64,000 nt of DNA from Allopontixanthobacter confluentis. GTDB taxonomy: Bacteria; Pseudomonadota; Alphaproteobacteria; Sphingomonadales; Sphingomonadaceae. Position 1 is the first letter of the stretch; every line of letters begins with the position of its first letter. The position numbers and the translations under genes are program-made. Below the pieces are notes generated by a model. The model worked only from the letters and a program-made list of their open reading frames with translations, was not told the DNA's origin and ran no database searches. Location: contig NZ_WTYU01000001.1 in NCBI RefSeq assembly GCF_009827615.1, positions 579,001-643,000 on the forward strand. Reading direction: 5' to 3'. Of the stretch, positions 16,562 through 25,520 are shown piece after piece.

Positions 16562-19468
16562 TTATTGAGGCTTTACGGGCGCTTCCGGCAGCACGCGGAA
16601 TTCCACTGCATCGCCCGGTGCCAGATATTGCTGTGCCAGCTGGTGCAAATCTTCGCCGGTCATGGCTTCGTAGCGCGCTTTTGCGGTTACGAAGCGTTCG
16701 ATGTCATCCGCCTCGCTTTGTGCGCGGCCCACCAGTGCCATCCACCCGCCGTTGCTCTTCAGCCTGTTGTCGAGCGATTCCAGCAGCGGCTGCCGTGCCC
16801 GTTGGATAAGATCGGCATCGGGCGGGCCAGCGCGCAGTTCGTCCACCACTTGCGCCATTGCGGCGCGTGCAGCATCCAGCTGCGCTACATCCACCGCGGC
16901 GCCCATCATGAATGTGCCAAACCCGCGATAGGTGGAAGACTGGTCACTGCTGACCGTGGGCGAATATGTCTGCCCCAGTTCCTCGCGCATTTTCTCGGTC
17001 AGCATCAACCGCGCAACGCGGGCCAGCAGGCTGAGGCGCGAACTTGTATCCCAGTCGCTATCGTCAGTGGTGGGCCACACCAGTTGCAGCTGGGACTGGT
17101 CGCTTTCGCCCTTGTGGCGGACAATCTGCACGCCGCGCTTTTGCGTCATGGTGAAGGAAGCGCGCTGCGCCTCATACGGGGCAAAGTCGCTTTCACGCGG
17201 CGGCAGCGCACCAAAGGTTGCGCCCACCATGCGGATTGCCTCTGCTTCGTCAAAATCGCCCACCAGGGCTATTTCCACCGCCCCGTTTTGCAGCCGGTCC
17301 GCGATGGCGGATTTCAGTTTCGTGAAATCCAGCGCGCGATAGGCGTCAATGGGCTGGCGGGTGAAGCGGGGGTCATTGTCAGATATTGTCGTCCGCATGG
17401 CCTCGCGAAAGGCCGCGGCGGGGGTTTTGTCCAGGCGGGCAAAGAAATCATCCAGCCCCTGGCGCCATGAACCAAGCCCTTCTGCGCGGTAGCCGGGATC
17501 GGACACAAGCGCTGCCAGCAGTTGCAATTGCAGTTCCAGATCGCGCCGCGTGGTGGCAGCGGCACTGTCAAAGGTTTCCGTGCCGACACCGAAACTGGCA
17601 GCGACAGACCGGCCCGCCAATATCGTCTGCAATTCATCCCTGCTATGCTGGCCAAGTCCGCCAGAAGACAGCAGCCCTCCCAGTTCGACCGCCAGCGGAT
17701 TGTCGCGGCTGGCCAGCATTTCGCCGCCATCAATGGCAACGCGGATATTGACGCGGTCATCCTCCAGATCAGTGCGTTTCAGATTAAGCCTGACCCCGTT
17801 GGCATAGCGGATCTGGCGAATATCCAGCTGGCTGCTTTGCGTGTCAGACACTACGGCGCTGGCGGGGCCGAATTCCGTATAGGCAAATTCGGCCGTTGCG
17901 GTTTCATCAGGCGGTGAAATTTCGCGTGCAAATGCGGCCACCACGGCCGATCGCAGCGCCTCTGCGCCGCCTTCAGGGGCGGTCTTGCCGGTAAAACGGA
18001 TCAGCGGATCGTCCAGATCGAGGAAATAATCGCGCATTTCCGCCAGGACGGCAGCAGGGGTTACACTGCCAGCAGCGTCCTCGAACCGTGCCAGCTGGTC
18101 GGCCGGATTGTCCGCTATCTCCTTGCCGTTTGCGATGGCCAGTGCCTGCGCGGCAAATGTCTGGTTGCTGCGGGTGGCGCTGTTGGCGGCCGCATTTTGC
18201 AAGGCGGAGCGGACATTGCTCATCTGTTCGGCAATTTCCGCCTCGGTAAAGCCGAAAGTCATTGCCCGGCGGTATTCATCCACGGCTGCTTCCAGCGCGC
18301 GTTGCCAGCCACCTTCTTCGGCGCTGACGGATAATTCGGTGACTTTGCCATCCTCGAAAAAATCACTTGTGGCAATATTGACCCCGCGAAATGGCGGGTT
18401 CTCGCTGCGTTGCAACCGGTTCAGGCGGCGCCCCACGATATTGCTGCCGACATAGCGCAGAAGCGCCTTGCGCCGCTGCGCCAGAGTGTCCGGCGTATCA
18501 GTATAGGCGCCGTGCCGCATCAGGCTGACATTCTCGGTCAGCGCGGGGTCTAGGTAGATATCCGTCTGCCCGCGGTAGGACGGGTCGATTGGCCCTGCAT
18601 CGGGCTGGATGGTTTGCGGTCCCTGCGCCCAACTTGCAAAACGGGCACGGATTTTTTCTTCCACCATCGCAGGGTCAAAATCACCGACCACCACCAGCAC
18701 CGTGTCTGACGGGGTATATTCCCGCTGCCAGAAGCCGCGCAGGCCCGCAGCGGTCGCATTTCCCAGCGTTTCGGCAGTGCCGATCGGCAGGCGTTTGGGC
18801 ACCAGCGCATCGGGATAGGCAAATTCCAGCCCGTCAATCGTGTTTTTCAGCCCATAGGTATTGCGCACGCGGCGTTCCGAAAGAACCACGCCGCGTTCCC
18901 GATTAACCGCATCCTGGCTGATAGTCAGCTCGCTGGCGGTTTCGCGCATCAGCATCAAAGCGGTGTCGAGCAGGCCATCATCCGCGCGGGGGAGGTTGAG
19001 CATATACAAGGTCCGCTCAAACCCGGTGGAAGCGTTGGTGTCAGGCCCGAAGGCCAGGCCCTGCCGTTCCAGCAGCTTGACCATTTCGCCCTCGGGTACC
19101 TGCGCCGAGCCGTTGAATGCCATATGTTCGACAAAATGGGCAAAGCCGCGTTCACCGTCCCTTTCATCGATTGAGCCTGCCGCAATTTCCATCCGCACCA
19201 GGGCCGTGTTTTCCGGCCGGTTATTGCGGCGGATGATGTAGCGCAGGCCATTGTCCAGCTTGCCAAAATGCCACCCTGCCTCGGGGGTGAATTCACTGTC
19301 CTGCTGGTCCCAATCGGCAGGATTCCACCCATGCGGCAGGGCCGCCGACGGGGTGTGCCGGGCATCTGTTGCAGCCGGAGGCTGGGCGTCCTGTGCAGCC
19401 AGAGGCTGGGCAAGAGCGATGGAGAGGCAAAGCGAAAGCGCAAGCCGCGCGGGAAGGCTGGATTTCAT
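16562..19468 (-). CDS. M16 family (pitrilysin/insulinase-like) zinc peptidase
   Basis: A 968-residue exported metallopeptidase with two M16 pairs. The inverted zinc motif HFVEH is at about residues 111-115 and is followed by the expected NASTGFERT and LSERRVR segments; the C-terminal repeat lacks a zinc motif, as is usual. An N-terminal signal peptide is clear (ARLALSLCLSIALAQPLAAQ), placing it in the periplasm. The ATG at 19468 was chosen for the AAGG site before it; 19480 is an in-frame alternative. A 24-bp near-duplication lies at the signal-peptide junction (19371-19418). It is downstream of purC on the same strand, 80 bases away. Confidence 0.93.
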   Translation of the reverse strand: MKSSLPARLALSLCLSIALAQPLAAQDAQPPAATDARHTPSAALPHGWNPADWDQQDSEFTPEAGWHFGKLDNGLRYIIRRNNRPENTALVRMEIAAGSIDERDGERGFAHFVEHMAFNGSAQVPEGEMVKLLERQGLAFGPDTNASTGFERTLYMLNLPRADDGLLDTALMLMRETASELTISQDAVNRERGVVLSERRVRNTYGLKNTIDGLEFAYPDALVPKRLPIGTAETLGNATAAGLRGFWQREYTPSDTVLVVVGDFDPAMVEEKIRARFASWAQGPQTIQPDAGPIDPSYRGQTDIYLDPALTENVSLMRHGAYTDTPDTLAQRRKALLRYVGSNIVGRRLNRLQRSENPPFRGVNIATSDFFEDGKVTELSVSAEEGGWQRALEAAVDEYRRAMTFGFTEAEIAEQMSNVRSALQNAAANSATRSNQTFAAQALAIANGKEIADNPADQLARFEDAAGSVTPAAVLAEMRDYFLDLDDPLIRFTGKTAPEGGAEALRSAVVAAFAREISPPDETATAEFAYTEFGPASAVVSDTQSSQLDIRQIRYANGVRLNLKRTDLEDDRVNIRVAIDGGEMLASRDNPLAVELGGLLSSGGLGQHSRDELQTILAGRSVAASFGVGTETFDSAAATTRRDLELQLQLLAALVSDPGYRAEGLGSWRQGLDDFFARLDKTPAAAFREAMRTTISDNDPRFTRQPIDAYRALDFTKLKSAIADRLQNGAVEIALVGDFDEAEAIRMVGATFGALPPRESDFAPYEAQRASFTMTQKRGVQIVRHKGESDQSQLQLVWPTTDDSDWDTSSRLSLLARVARLMLTEKMREELGQTYSPTVSSDQSSTYRGFGTFMMGAAVDVAQLDAARAAMAQVVDELRAGPPDADLIQRARQPLLESLDNRLKSNGGWMALVGRAQSEADDIERFVTAKARYEAMTGEDLHQLAQQYLAPGDAVEFRVLPEAPVKPQ

Positions 19469-19548
19469 ACCTGCCTTCATGCACGGCCCAAGCTGAACCG
19501 GCAATATACTGGCCCGGCATGCTGTTACCGCATACTAGTTTGGCGCGC

Positions 19549-20349
19549 TTATTTTTTGGGTGGGCTGTTCCGCAAGCGGCCACGATGGGCGCTGAGGTCG
19601 AACACTTCGCCCGGCGTGCTGTCATCATTTTGCAGCAGGCCAAGGCGGCGCGCGACTTCCTGATACGCTTCTTCTTCGCCGCCAAGGTCACGGCGGAAGC
19701 GGTCCTTGTCCAGCTTTTCGCCAGATGTCATGTCCCACAAGCGGCAGCCATCGGGGCTGATTTCATCGGCCAGAATGACCCGGCTGAAATCGCCATCATA
19801 AATGCGGCCGAATTCCAGCTTGAAATCAACCAGGCGGATGTTGATTGCGGCAAACATTCCGCACAGGAAATCATTCACCCGGATCGCCATGCTGGCGATA
19901 TCCTGCATTTCCTCGTTCGAGGCCCAGCCGAAACAGGCAATGTGTTCCTCTGCGATCAGCGGATCGCCCAGCGCATCATCCTTGTAGCAATATTCGATCA
20001 GCGTGTGGGGCAGCGGTTCGCCTTCTTCCAGGCCAAGCCGGGTGCAGATGGACCCTGCCGCAACATTGCGTACCACCACTTCGATCGGCACGATTTCAAC
20101 CTGCCGCACCAACTGTTCGCGCATGTTCAGGCGGCGGATGAAATGGGTGGGAATGCCAATATGGCTGAGGCGGGTGAAAACATATTCGCTGATGCGATTG
20201 TTGATTACGCCCTTGCCATTGATGGTGCCGCGTTTTTGCGCGTTGAAGGCCGTGGCATCATCCTTGAAATACTGGATGATCGTGCCCGGTTCCGGGCCTT
20301 CATAAAGGATCTTGGCCTTGCCTTCGTAAATCTGGCGACGACGGGTCAT
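19549..20349 (-). CDS. purC: Phosphoribosylaminoimidazole-succinocarboxamide synthase PurC
   Basis: SAICAR synthetase, which joins aspartate to CAIR using ATP. The 266-residue length is slightly above the usual ~240 because of a C-terminal tail ending in RNSPPKK. Motifs: [12 protein letters not shown] at the N-terminus, [22 protein letters not shown], the LVDFKLEFG segment and [15 protein letters not shown]. In this genome purC is about 6 kb upstream of purSQ, with an M16 peptidase and a TonB receptor in between. Confidence 0.97.
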   Translation of the reverse strand: MTRRRQIYEGKAKILYEGPEPGTIIQYFKDDATAFNAQKRGTINGKGVINNRISEYVFTRLSHIGIPTHFIRRLNMREQLVRQVEIVPIEVVVRNVAAGSICTRLGLEEGEPLPHTLIEYCYKDDALGDPLIAEEHIACFGWASNEEMQDIASMAIRVNDFLCGMFAAINIRLVDFKLEFGRIYDGDFSRVILADEISPDGCRLWDMTSGEKLDKDRFRRDLGGEEEAYQEVARRLGLLQNDDSTPGEVFDLSAHRGRLRNSPPKK

Positions 20350-20472
20350 GGGGCACTTCCTGGATTATCGAAAAGGGGCCAAAAAACACAGCGCCCCGGC
20401 GCACGAGGGGGTTACCTTCGCAATATGCCGGGGCCTTGGCTCCGCCTTACATTCAAAGTCTGTCATTGGCAA

Positions 20473-21780
20473 TCAGTGGACGGTGCCAGCGCTTTCATCC
20501 TCGACACATCGGGCCTGCTGTTCCTTCAAGCTGTCGATCAGCCGCCCCAGCGTGGCGCGCTGCACCAGCACGGAAAACAGCACAGCGGCAAATGTGGCCG
20601 CCAGCAGCAGTTCCCGCGTCGGGCCGGCCGGCAGCGACAGGGCCAGCGCGATGGAAATGCCGCCGCGCAATCCCCCCCACCACAGCACGCGGCCTGCACC
20701 CTGCGTCGCAAGGCGGGATTTGTGGATGATCTTGGTGGATGTGGCCACTGCCACGCCGCGCGCCGCCAAAGTGATGAAAATGGCAGCCACGCCCAACACC
20801 AGATGCGGGACACCCGGGATAAGTGCGATGATTTCCAGCCCGATCAGCAGGAACAGCACCGAATTCAGCAATTCATCCACCAGTTCCCAGAATTTCAGCA
20901 CATAATCGCGGGTCACATCACTCATTGCAAAGGACACGCCGAGATTGCCGATCATCAGCCCGGCAACCGCCATCGCCAGCGGGCCTGAAATATGGAGATA
21001 GGAACAGAGCGCATAGCCGCCCATGACCACCGCCAGCGTAATCAGCACTTCCAGCGTATATTCATCCATGCTGGCCAGCGCCTTGTATCCGGCCCACCCG
21101 AATAACAGCCCGACCAGGACGCCGCCGCCTGCCTCTATCGCGAACAGGCGCACGCCTTCGGATACGGAAAATTCAGCGCCGGTCACAGCCGCGCCCAGCA
21201 GGATGGTGAAAATGACGATGCCTACGCCATCATTGAACAGGCTTTCGCCCGCCACCGCCGACTGAAGCGATGCAGGGACATTTTCTTCCTTCAGCACGCC
21301 CAGCACCGACACGGGGTCGGTCGGGGAAATGAGCGCGCCGAAAACGAAATACCAGATCGGCGCAATCGGCAGCCCCAGCAACAGCCCCAGCGCCCACATC
21401 GCGCCGCCCACCAATATGGTGCAAATGATGACGCCCACGGTCGACAGCAGCAGCACCGGCAGCCAGTCCGCCTTGAGCCGCTCCAGATCGACATGAAGCG
21501 CGCCTGCAAACAAAAGAAAACTGAGCATTCCCTGCAGCAGCGTCTCGGTGAAATTCATCTGTTCCAGAAGTCCGGAAACCCAATCATCCAGCACGATGCC
21601 GGGGATGAAGGCATCCGCCACCATCAGGCCAATCGCGGCAATTGCACCCATTACCGTAAGGCCGATAGTATGCGGCAGCTTGATGAAATGATGGTTTGCC
21701 CAACCAAAAAGGGCAGATGCCACCACGAGTATGGCCGCAATATCGAATGCGCTCATGACGCTGGAAGCTGGTTCATGCAT
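20473..21780 (-). CDS. NhaP-type Na+/H+ antiporter (CPA1 family)
   Basis: A 435-residue cation:proton antiporter with about 12 membrane helices. The CPA1 signature ALISPTDPVSVLGVLKE and the ion-binding Asn-Asp in AGESLFNDGVGIVIF are both present, so the exchanger site is intact. It likely exports Na+ (or K+) for pH and salt homeostasis in the inner membrane. The ATG at 21780, with AAGG eight bases upstream, was preferred over the ATG at 21756. The gene is divergent from the HapK-like gene. Confidence 0.92.
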   Translation of the reverse strand: MHEPASSVMSAFDIAAILVVASALFGWANHHFIKLPHTIGLTVMGAIAAIGLMVADAFIPGIVLDDWVSGLLEQMNFTETLLQGMLSFLLFAGALHVDLERLKADWLPVLLLSTVGVIICTILVGGAMWALGLLLGLPIAPIWYFVFGALISPTDPVSVLGVLKEENVPASLQSAVAGESLFNDGVGIVIFTILLGAAVTGAEFSVSEGVRLFAIEAGGGVLVGLLFGWAGYKALASMDEYTLEVLITLAVVMGGYALCSYLHISGPLAMAVAGLMIGNLGVSFAMSDVTRDYVLKFWELVDELLNSVLFLLIGLEIIALIPGVPHLVLGVAAIFITLAARGVAVATSTKIIHKSRLATQGAGRVLWWGGLRGGISIALALSLPAGPTRELLLAATFAAVLFSVLVQRATLGRLIDSLKEQQARCVEDESAGTVH

Positions 21781-21851
21781 GAAAGCAGCCTTAGCCGCGC
21801 TTGCTTGTCCTGCCAATGCGGCCCCATCCCGTGCGGGCAATAGAAAGCGAG

Positions 21852-21881
21852 GCCAGCCAAAGTGATGCCAGCTAAAGTGAT
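21852..21881. repeat. 15-bp tandem duplication
   Basis: Two adjacent 15-bp copies (21852-21866 and 21867-21881) differ at one base. They lie in the divergent intergenic region between the antiporter and the HapK-like gene. Confidence 0.85.
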
Positions 21882-22003
21882 GATTGTGTTACGGGGTTAA
21901 CACAGGCAAGCGGGGCAAATACCGTTTTTCGTGCTACAAATTAAAAAAACCGCTGGCGTTTGCGCGCACCGCAGCCAGTATCGGCCCTTCAGGAGACTTT
22001 CCT

Positions 22004-22309
22004 ATGCGTATCATTGCCCTTTTCAATTTGAAGCAAGGCGCGCGCCGCGGCGATTATGAAAGCTGGGCCAAGGGCCGCGACATTCCGACCACCACTGCCC
22101 TGCCATCGGTCAGCAATTTCGAGATATTGCGCACCCGCAGCGTGCTGTTTTCGGAAGCAAAGCCGCCTTTCGATTACGTCGAAATCATCGACGCCAGTTC
22201 GATGGCAGCCTTGAAAGATGATCTGGGCGGAGATGCCGTGGCCGCGCTGAAGCGCGAGATGGCCGCATTTACCGAAGACCCGATTTTTATTGTCACCGAG
22301 AAAGTCTGA
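22004..22309 (+). CDS. HapK/RedY-like small protein
   Basis: A 101-residue protein resembling the REDY-like HapK family, whose named members come from prodiginine pigment gene clusters. The N-terminus MRIIALFNLKQGARRGDY and the conserved-type YESWAKGRDIPT fit that family. The fold is expected to be a ferredoxin-like small dimeric alpha+beta protein. The ATG at 22004 follows AGGAGA. No pigment cluster is present; the next genes are an enoyl-CoA hydratase and a dienoyl-CoA reductase-like SDR on the same strand, so a role in acyl or aromatic degradation is more likely than pigment synthesis. Confidence 0.75.
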   Translation: MRIIALFNLKQGARRGDYESWAKGRDIPTTTALPSVSNFEILRTRSVLFSEAKPPFDYVEIIDASSMAALKDDLGGDAVAALKREMAAFTEDPIFIVTEKV

Positions 22310-22352
22310 TTGATACACCAGAGCAGGGTCAAACAGAGGGGACTTTGCGAGT

Positions 22353-23108
22353 ATGACACTCAGGCTTGAAAAAGATGGTACAATTGCGCGCCTGCTGATT
22401 GACCGGCCAGACAAGCGCAATGCCTTTGATCTGGCGATGTGGGAAAGCATGCCCCGGCTGCTGGCTGATGTGGTGAGCGATCGCGGGATCAGGCTGCTTG
22501 AGGTCAGGTCTGCCACCGGCGGCACATTCAGTGCCGGGGCCGACATCAAGGAAATGGTCGCCAACAGTGATGACCGGCACTGGCGCGAAATCAATCAGGC
22601 TGAAATCAACCGCGCGCAGCACGCGTTGGCACGGGTGGCCGTGCCGACCGTGGCTTTCATCGAAGGCGATTGCATCGGCATGGGCTGCGGCCTTGCGCTG
22701 GCGTGCGATATTCGCGTGGCGACGGAAAAGGCACGGTTCGGCATCACTCCGGCAAAGCTGGGGCTGGTCTATCCGCTGCATGATACAAAGCTGCTGATGG
22801 ACCTGGTGGGGCCGGGAATGGCAAAAACCATGCTGTTTACCGGCGCAATGATCGACGCTGCCCGCGCACTGGACTGCGGCCTTGTTGAATTGATTGCCGA
22901 TAGTCCTGCGCAAATAAGCGATGCCATTCTGGAGGCATCCCCCCATTCAATCCATGAAACCAAGCGTTTCATTCGCGCCATTCTCGATGGTCAGACAGAA
23001 GATGACAGCTATTCGCTAGGCGTGTTTGCCGCGGCATTCAGCTTGCCGGATTTTCGCGAAGGCGCAGCGGCATTTGTGGAAAAGCGCAAACCGCAATTTG
23101 GCAAATGA
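22353..23108 (+). CDS. Enoyl-CoA hydratase/isomerase family protein
   Basis: A 251-residue crotonase-fold enzyme acting on acyl-CoA thioesters. The oxyanion-hole pieces are visible: SAGADIKEM and the glycine-rich GDCIGMGCGLALACD. IDRPDKRNAFD at the N-terminus is typical. In place of the Glu pair of bona fide hydratases the second acidic position falls in FGITPAKLGLVYPL, where an E is not seen, so isomerase or another crotonase activity is possible. It lies between the HapK-like gene and an SDR, as a probable operon. Confidence 0.87.
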   Translation: MTLRLEKDGTIARLLIDRPDKRNAFDLAMWESMPRLLADVVSDRGIRLLEVRSATGGTFSAGADIKEMVANSDDRHWREINQAEINRAQHALARVAVPTVAFIEGDCIGMGCGLALACDIRVATEKARFGITPAKLGLVYPLHDTKLLMDLVGPGMAKTMLFTGAMIDAARALDCGLVELIADSPAQISDAILEASPHSIHETKRFIRAILDGQTEDDSYSLGVFAAAFSLPDFREGAAAFVEKRKPQFGK

Positions 23109-23221
23109 CACCCGGCGGCCTGGCAACTTGAGAAGACTGGCCGCCTGCCGAAAAATGCGTGGCAAGCCTGATAACTGGCCAGCGCAGGGTGAGATCAAAC
23201 CGATGCAGGAAGGACATGGCG

Positions 23222-24121
23222 ATGGATGTTTCCAAATTGATGTTTCGCGAAAATTTTCTGGCGGGCGAGCGCATTCTTGTGACTGGCGGCGGCACCGGCC
23301 TTGGCCGCGAAATGACCGAAGCATTTCTGAAACTGGGCGCTGTTGTCCATATTTGCGGGCGCCGGCAGGGAACGGCGGAAGAAACAGCCCGCGAATTGAT
23401 GGCGCAGCATGGCGGCACGGTGGTGGCCCATGGCTGCGATATTCGTGATGCCGATGCTGTGGCGGCAATGGTGGATGCCATCTGGGAAGAAGGCGGCGCG
23501 CTGACCGGCGTGGTCAACAATGCCGCAGGCAACTTCATCAGCCGCACAGAAGACCTGTCGATCAACGGGTTCAATGCCATTTCCGACATTGTGTTCAGGG
23601 GCACATTCTATGTCACCCACACCATCGGCAAACGGCTGATTGATGAAGGTAAGGGCGCCAGTTTCCTGTCCATCCTGACCACCTGGGTGTGGAACGGATC
23701 GGCCTTTGTGGTGCCGTCCGCCATGTCAAAATCTGCCATCAACACCATGACGCAAAGTCTGGCGGTGGAATGGGGCCGTTACGGAATGCGGTTCAATGCC
23801 ATCGCACCGGGCCTGTTCCCGACCAAGGGGATGAGCGCGCGCCTTTCGCCCGGCGGCAGGGGCGATAATTCCAATATCGACAATAATCCGATGGGCCGCG
23901 CTGGCGAAATGCATGAACTGGCCAATCTGGCAGTGTTCCTGATGGGGCCGGGCGCGGAATATGTGAATGGCCAGACCATCGCGATAGACGGGGCCGGCTA
24001 TCAGGCCACCGGCGGCACGTTCTGGAACGCGCTGTCAGGGCTGGGGGATGAAGAATGGGACAATCTGCGCAACCTGATCAAGGGCACCAATGCACAGGAC
24101 AAGGCTGACCGCACAACGTAA
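23222..24121 (+). CDS. SDR family oxidoreductase, 2,4-dienoyl-CoA reductase-like
   Basis: A 299-residue Rossmann-fold reductase. The cofactor motif TGGGTGLGREM is near the N-terminus, NNAAGNF follows, and the segment FVVPSAMSKSAINTM matches the non-classical active site of mitochondrial 2,4-dienoyl-CoA reductase, with Ser and Lys in place. The residue 15 positions before that Lys, a catalytic Tyr in the mammalian enzyme, is Trp here (TTWVWNGS). A GAAGG site eight bases upstream supports the ATG at 23222. The gene follows the enoyl-CoA hydratase, which suggests unsaturated fatty acid oxidation. Activity is uncertain because of the Tyr change. Confidence 0.87.
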   Translation: MDVSKLMFRENFLAGERILVTGGGTGLGREMTEAFLKLGAVVHICGRRQGTAEETARELMAQHGGTVVAHGCDIRDADAVAAMVDAIWEEGGALTGVVNNAAGNFISRTEDLSINGFNAISDIVFRGTFYVTHTIGKRLIDEGKGASFLSILTTWVWNGSAFVVPSAMSKSAINTMTQSLAVEWGRYGMRFNAIAPGLFPTKGMSARLSPGGRGDNSNIDNNPMGRAGEMHELANLAVFLMGPGAEYVNGQTIAIDGAGYQATGGTFWNALSGLGDEEWDNLRNLIKGTNAQDKADRTT

Positions 24122-24168
24122 GCGCGCAAATTGACCGGAAGACTATCGGGAGATGACACCAACGGAAG

Positions 24169-24244
24169 TGGTGCCCGAGGGCGGATTCGAACCACCGACA
24201 CCACGATTTTCAATCGTGTGCTCTACCAACTGAGCTACTCGGGC
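24169..24244 (-). tRNA. tRNA-Phe (GAA)
   Basis: A 76-nt cloverleaf on the minus strand: acceptor GCCCGAG pairs with CTCGGGC, D-arm GCTC/GAGC, anticodon stem CACGA/TCGTG with loop TTGAAAA, and a T-arm with TTCGAAT. The CCA end is encoded. Anticodon GAA reads phenylalanine. Confidence 0.98.
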
Positions 24245-24349
24245 ACTGCTTCCACGCTGCCCTTCGAAAAGGGCGACGCGTTGTTGGAGTGCGGGCCTAT
24301 GGCGAAGCCAAATGCGCTTGGCAAGACCAAAGAGCCGCGATTGTAAAAT

Positions 24350-24532
24350 TCAGTCTCGTTGTTCCCAACCTTCGCGCGCAATCTCCTCCGGATCAGCCGG
24401 GCGGCCGGGCACGGAATAGCCATCGCCAAACCACTTGGACAAGTCGCGGTCACGGCACCGGCTGGAACAGAAAGGGTGGTGTTCTTCCGTGCGGGGCTTT
24501 TTGCAGATGGGACAGGTTCTGGTCTTGGTCAT
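24350..24532 (-). CDS. yacG: DNA gyrase inhibitor / zinc-binding protein YacG
   Basis: A 60-residue zinc-finger protein with CPICKK and FCSSRCRDRDL, the four-Cys arrangement of YacG, which binds the GyrB subunit in E. coli. The rest (LSKWFGDGYSVPG) is also family-typical. Its start overlaps the stop of the RNase E/G-like gene by 4 bases, so it is the last gene of a maf/RNase/yacG run. Confidence 0.93.
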   Translation of the reverse strand: MTKTRTCPICKKPRTEEHHPFCSSRCRDRDLSKWFGDGYSVPGRPADPEEIAREGWEQRD

Positions 24533-25497
24533 AGTGGCACCGCCTGCGCGAAGCCGCCTTCCAGCGCAAGCCCCGGATCGGATTTGAGGCGAATTTCGCG
24601 CCCGGTTCGCCGGGCCAGTTCCGCCTGCCAGCGGGCGTGCAATTGATTGGTCACGTCAGGGTGCGCGGTCAGCAGCAATGCGCCCGGTTCCATGATGGTT
24701 TCTGCCTGCCGCAATATCAGGCGCGCAGCCAGCCTGCTGCGGTAGTGCACGGCGCGGTGCAGCAGGGAAGGGCGGGACAAGCGGCTGACCATCTGCACAA
24801 AGCCGAAACCGTTCATGGATGTGCGTTCATGGGGCCAGTCTGCCAACCCTTCAGCCAGCGCCAAATCCACCATGCGCCGGTCTGCCTTGGCTTCCAGCGT
24901 GGGAAAATCAATCCCGATAGATCCGCCCAGATCAAACTGGCGCATGCAGCAGGTGATGGCCTTTGCCGCTGCCACTGCCAGTTCGCGAGGGGGCAATGTG
25001 CCGTCCACATCCACCAGCACCATGGCCGGCGTGGGCGAAAAGACCAGCGTGCCGCCATCAAACGCAATTTCGCCGCTGAAAGCATCGGCAATGATGTCCG
25101 CCCAGCCTGCCACCGGAAAACGACGCACTGTCTGCACCTCTGCGCCCGTGGCAGCGATGGCTTGTGCCAAAGTCGGGCTTGCAGGGGGTAACTCTGTGGG
25201 GCGGGCGTGGGCGCGTTTCAAACGGCCTGTTTCCCCCATCGCAGACCGCACGACTTGCAGCCGGATTGCAGCCCCTTCGCGGGCATCACGCGGCAATTTA
25301 TCCACCAGCACCTCTGCCCCATTGGTAAAGCGGGCTGTGCCGCGGCTGCTGCCTGCGGTTCGGGATACAAGAATGGCGTCTTCAATATGGCCGGGCGCAA
25401 GATCATCGGGCCATTGAATGCACGCGGCGATTATTTCGTCGCCGGTCACGCAAATCGCGCGGTCTTCGCCAATACCTTCTTCGATATACCAGATCAT
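24529..25497 (-). CDS. Short ribonuclease E/G-family protein
   Basis: A 322-residue protein resembling the catalytic core of RNase E/G, well below the 480+ residues of full RNase G. The metal-binding aspartates seem kept: MVLVDVDGTLPP corresponds to the first site and GSIGIDFPTLE to the second. It lacks the Zn-link cysteines and a clear full S1 domain. Such short homologues with a trailing yacG occur in alphaproteobacteria. Whether it cleaves RNA cannot be told. Overlaps yacG by 4 bases; maf lies upstream with a 23-base gap. Confidence 0.85.
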   Translation of the reverse strand: MIWYIEEGIGEDRAICVTGDEIIAACIQWPDDLAPGHIEDAILVSRTAGSSRGTARFTNGAEVLVDKLPRDAREGAAIRLQVVRSAMGETGRLKRAHARPTELPPASPTLAQAIAATGAEVQTVRRFPVAGWADIIADAFSGEIAFDGGTLVFSPTPAMVLVDVDGTLPPRELAVAAAKAITCCMRQFDLGGSIGIDFPTLEAKADRRMVDLALAEGLADWPHERTSMNGFGFVQMVSRLSRPSLLHRAVHYRSRLAARLILRQAETIMEPGALLLTAHPDVTNQLHARWQAELARRTGREIRLKSDPGLALEGGFAQAVPL

Positions 25498-25520
25498 GCG
25501 CGGTGCCTTTTCACACCAGG

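Noticed and set aside
19369-20988. 539-codon plus-strand open frame across purC and part of the antiporter
   Set aside because: Runs through two certain genes on the other strand and through their intergenic spaces; no recognisable motif.
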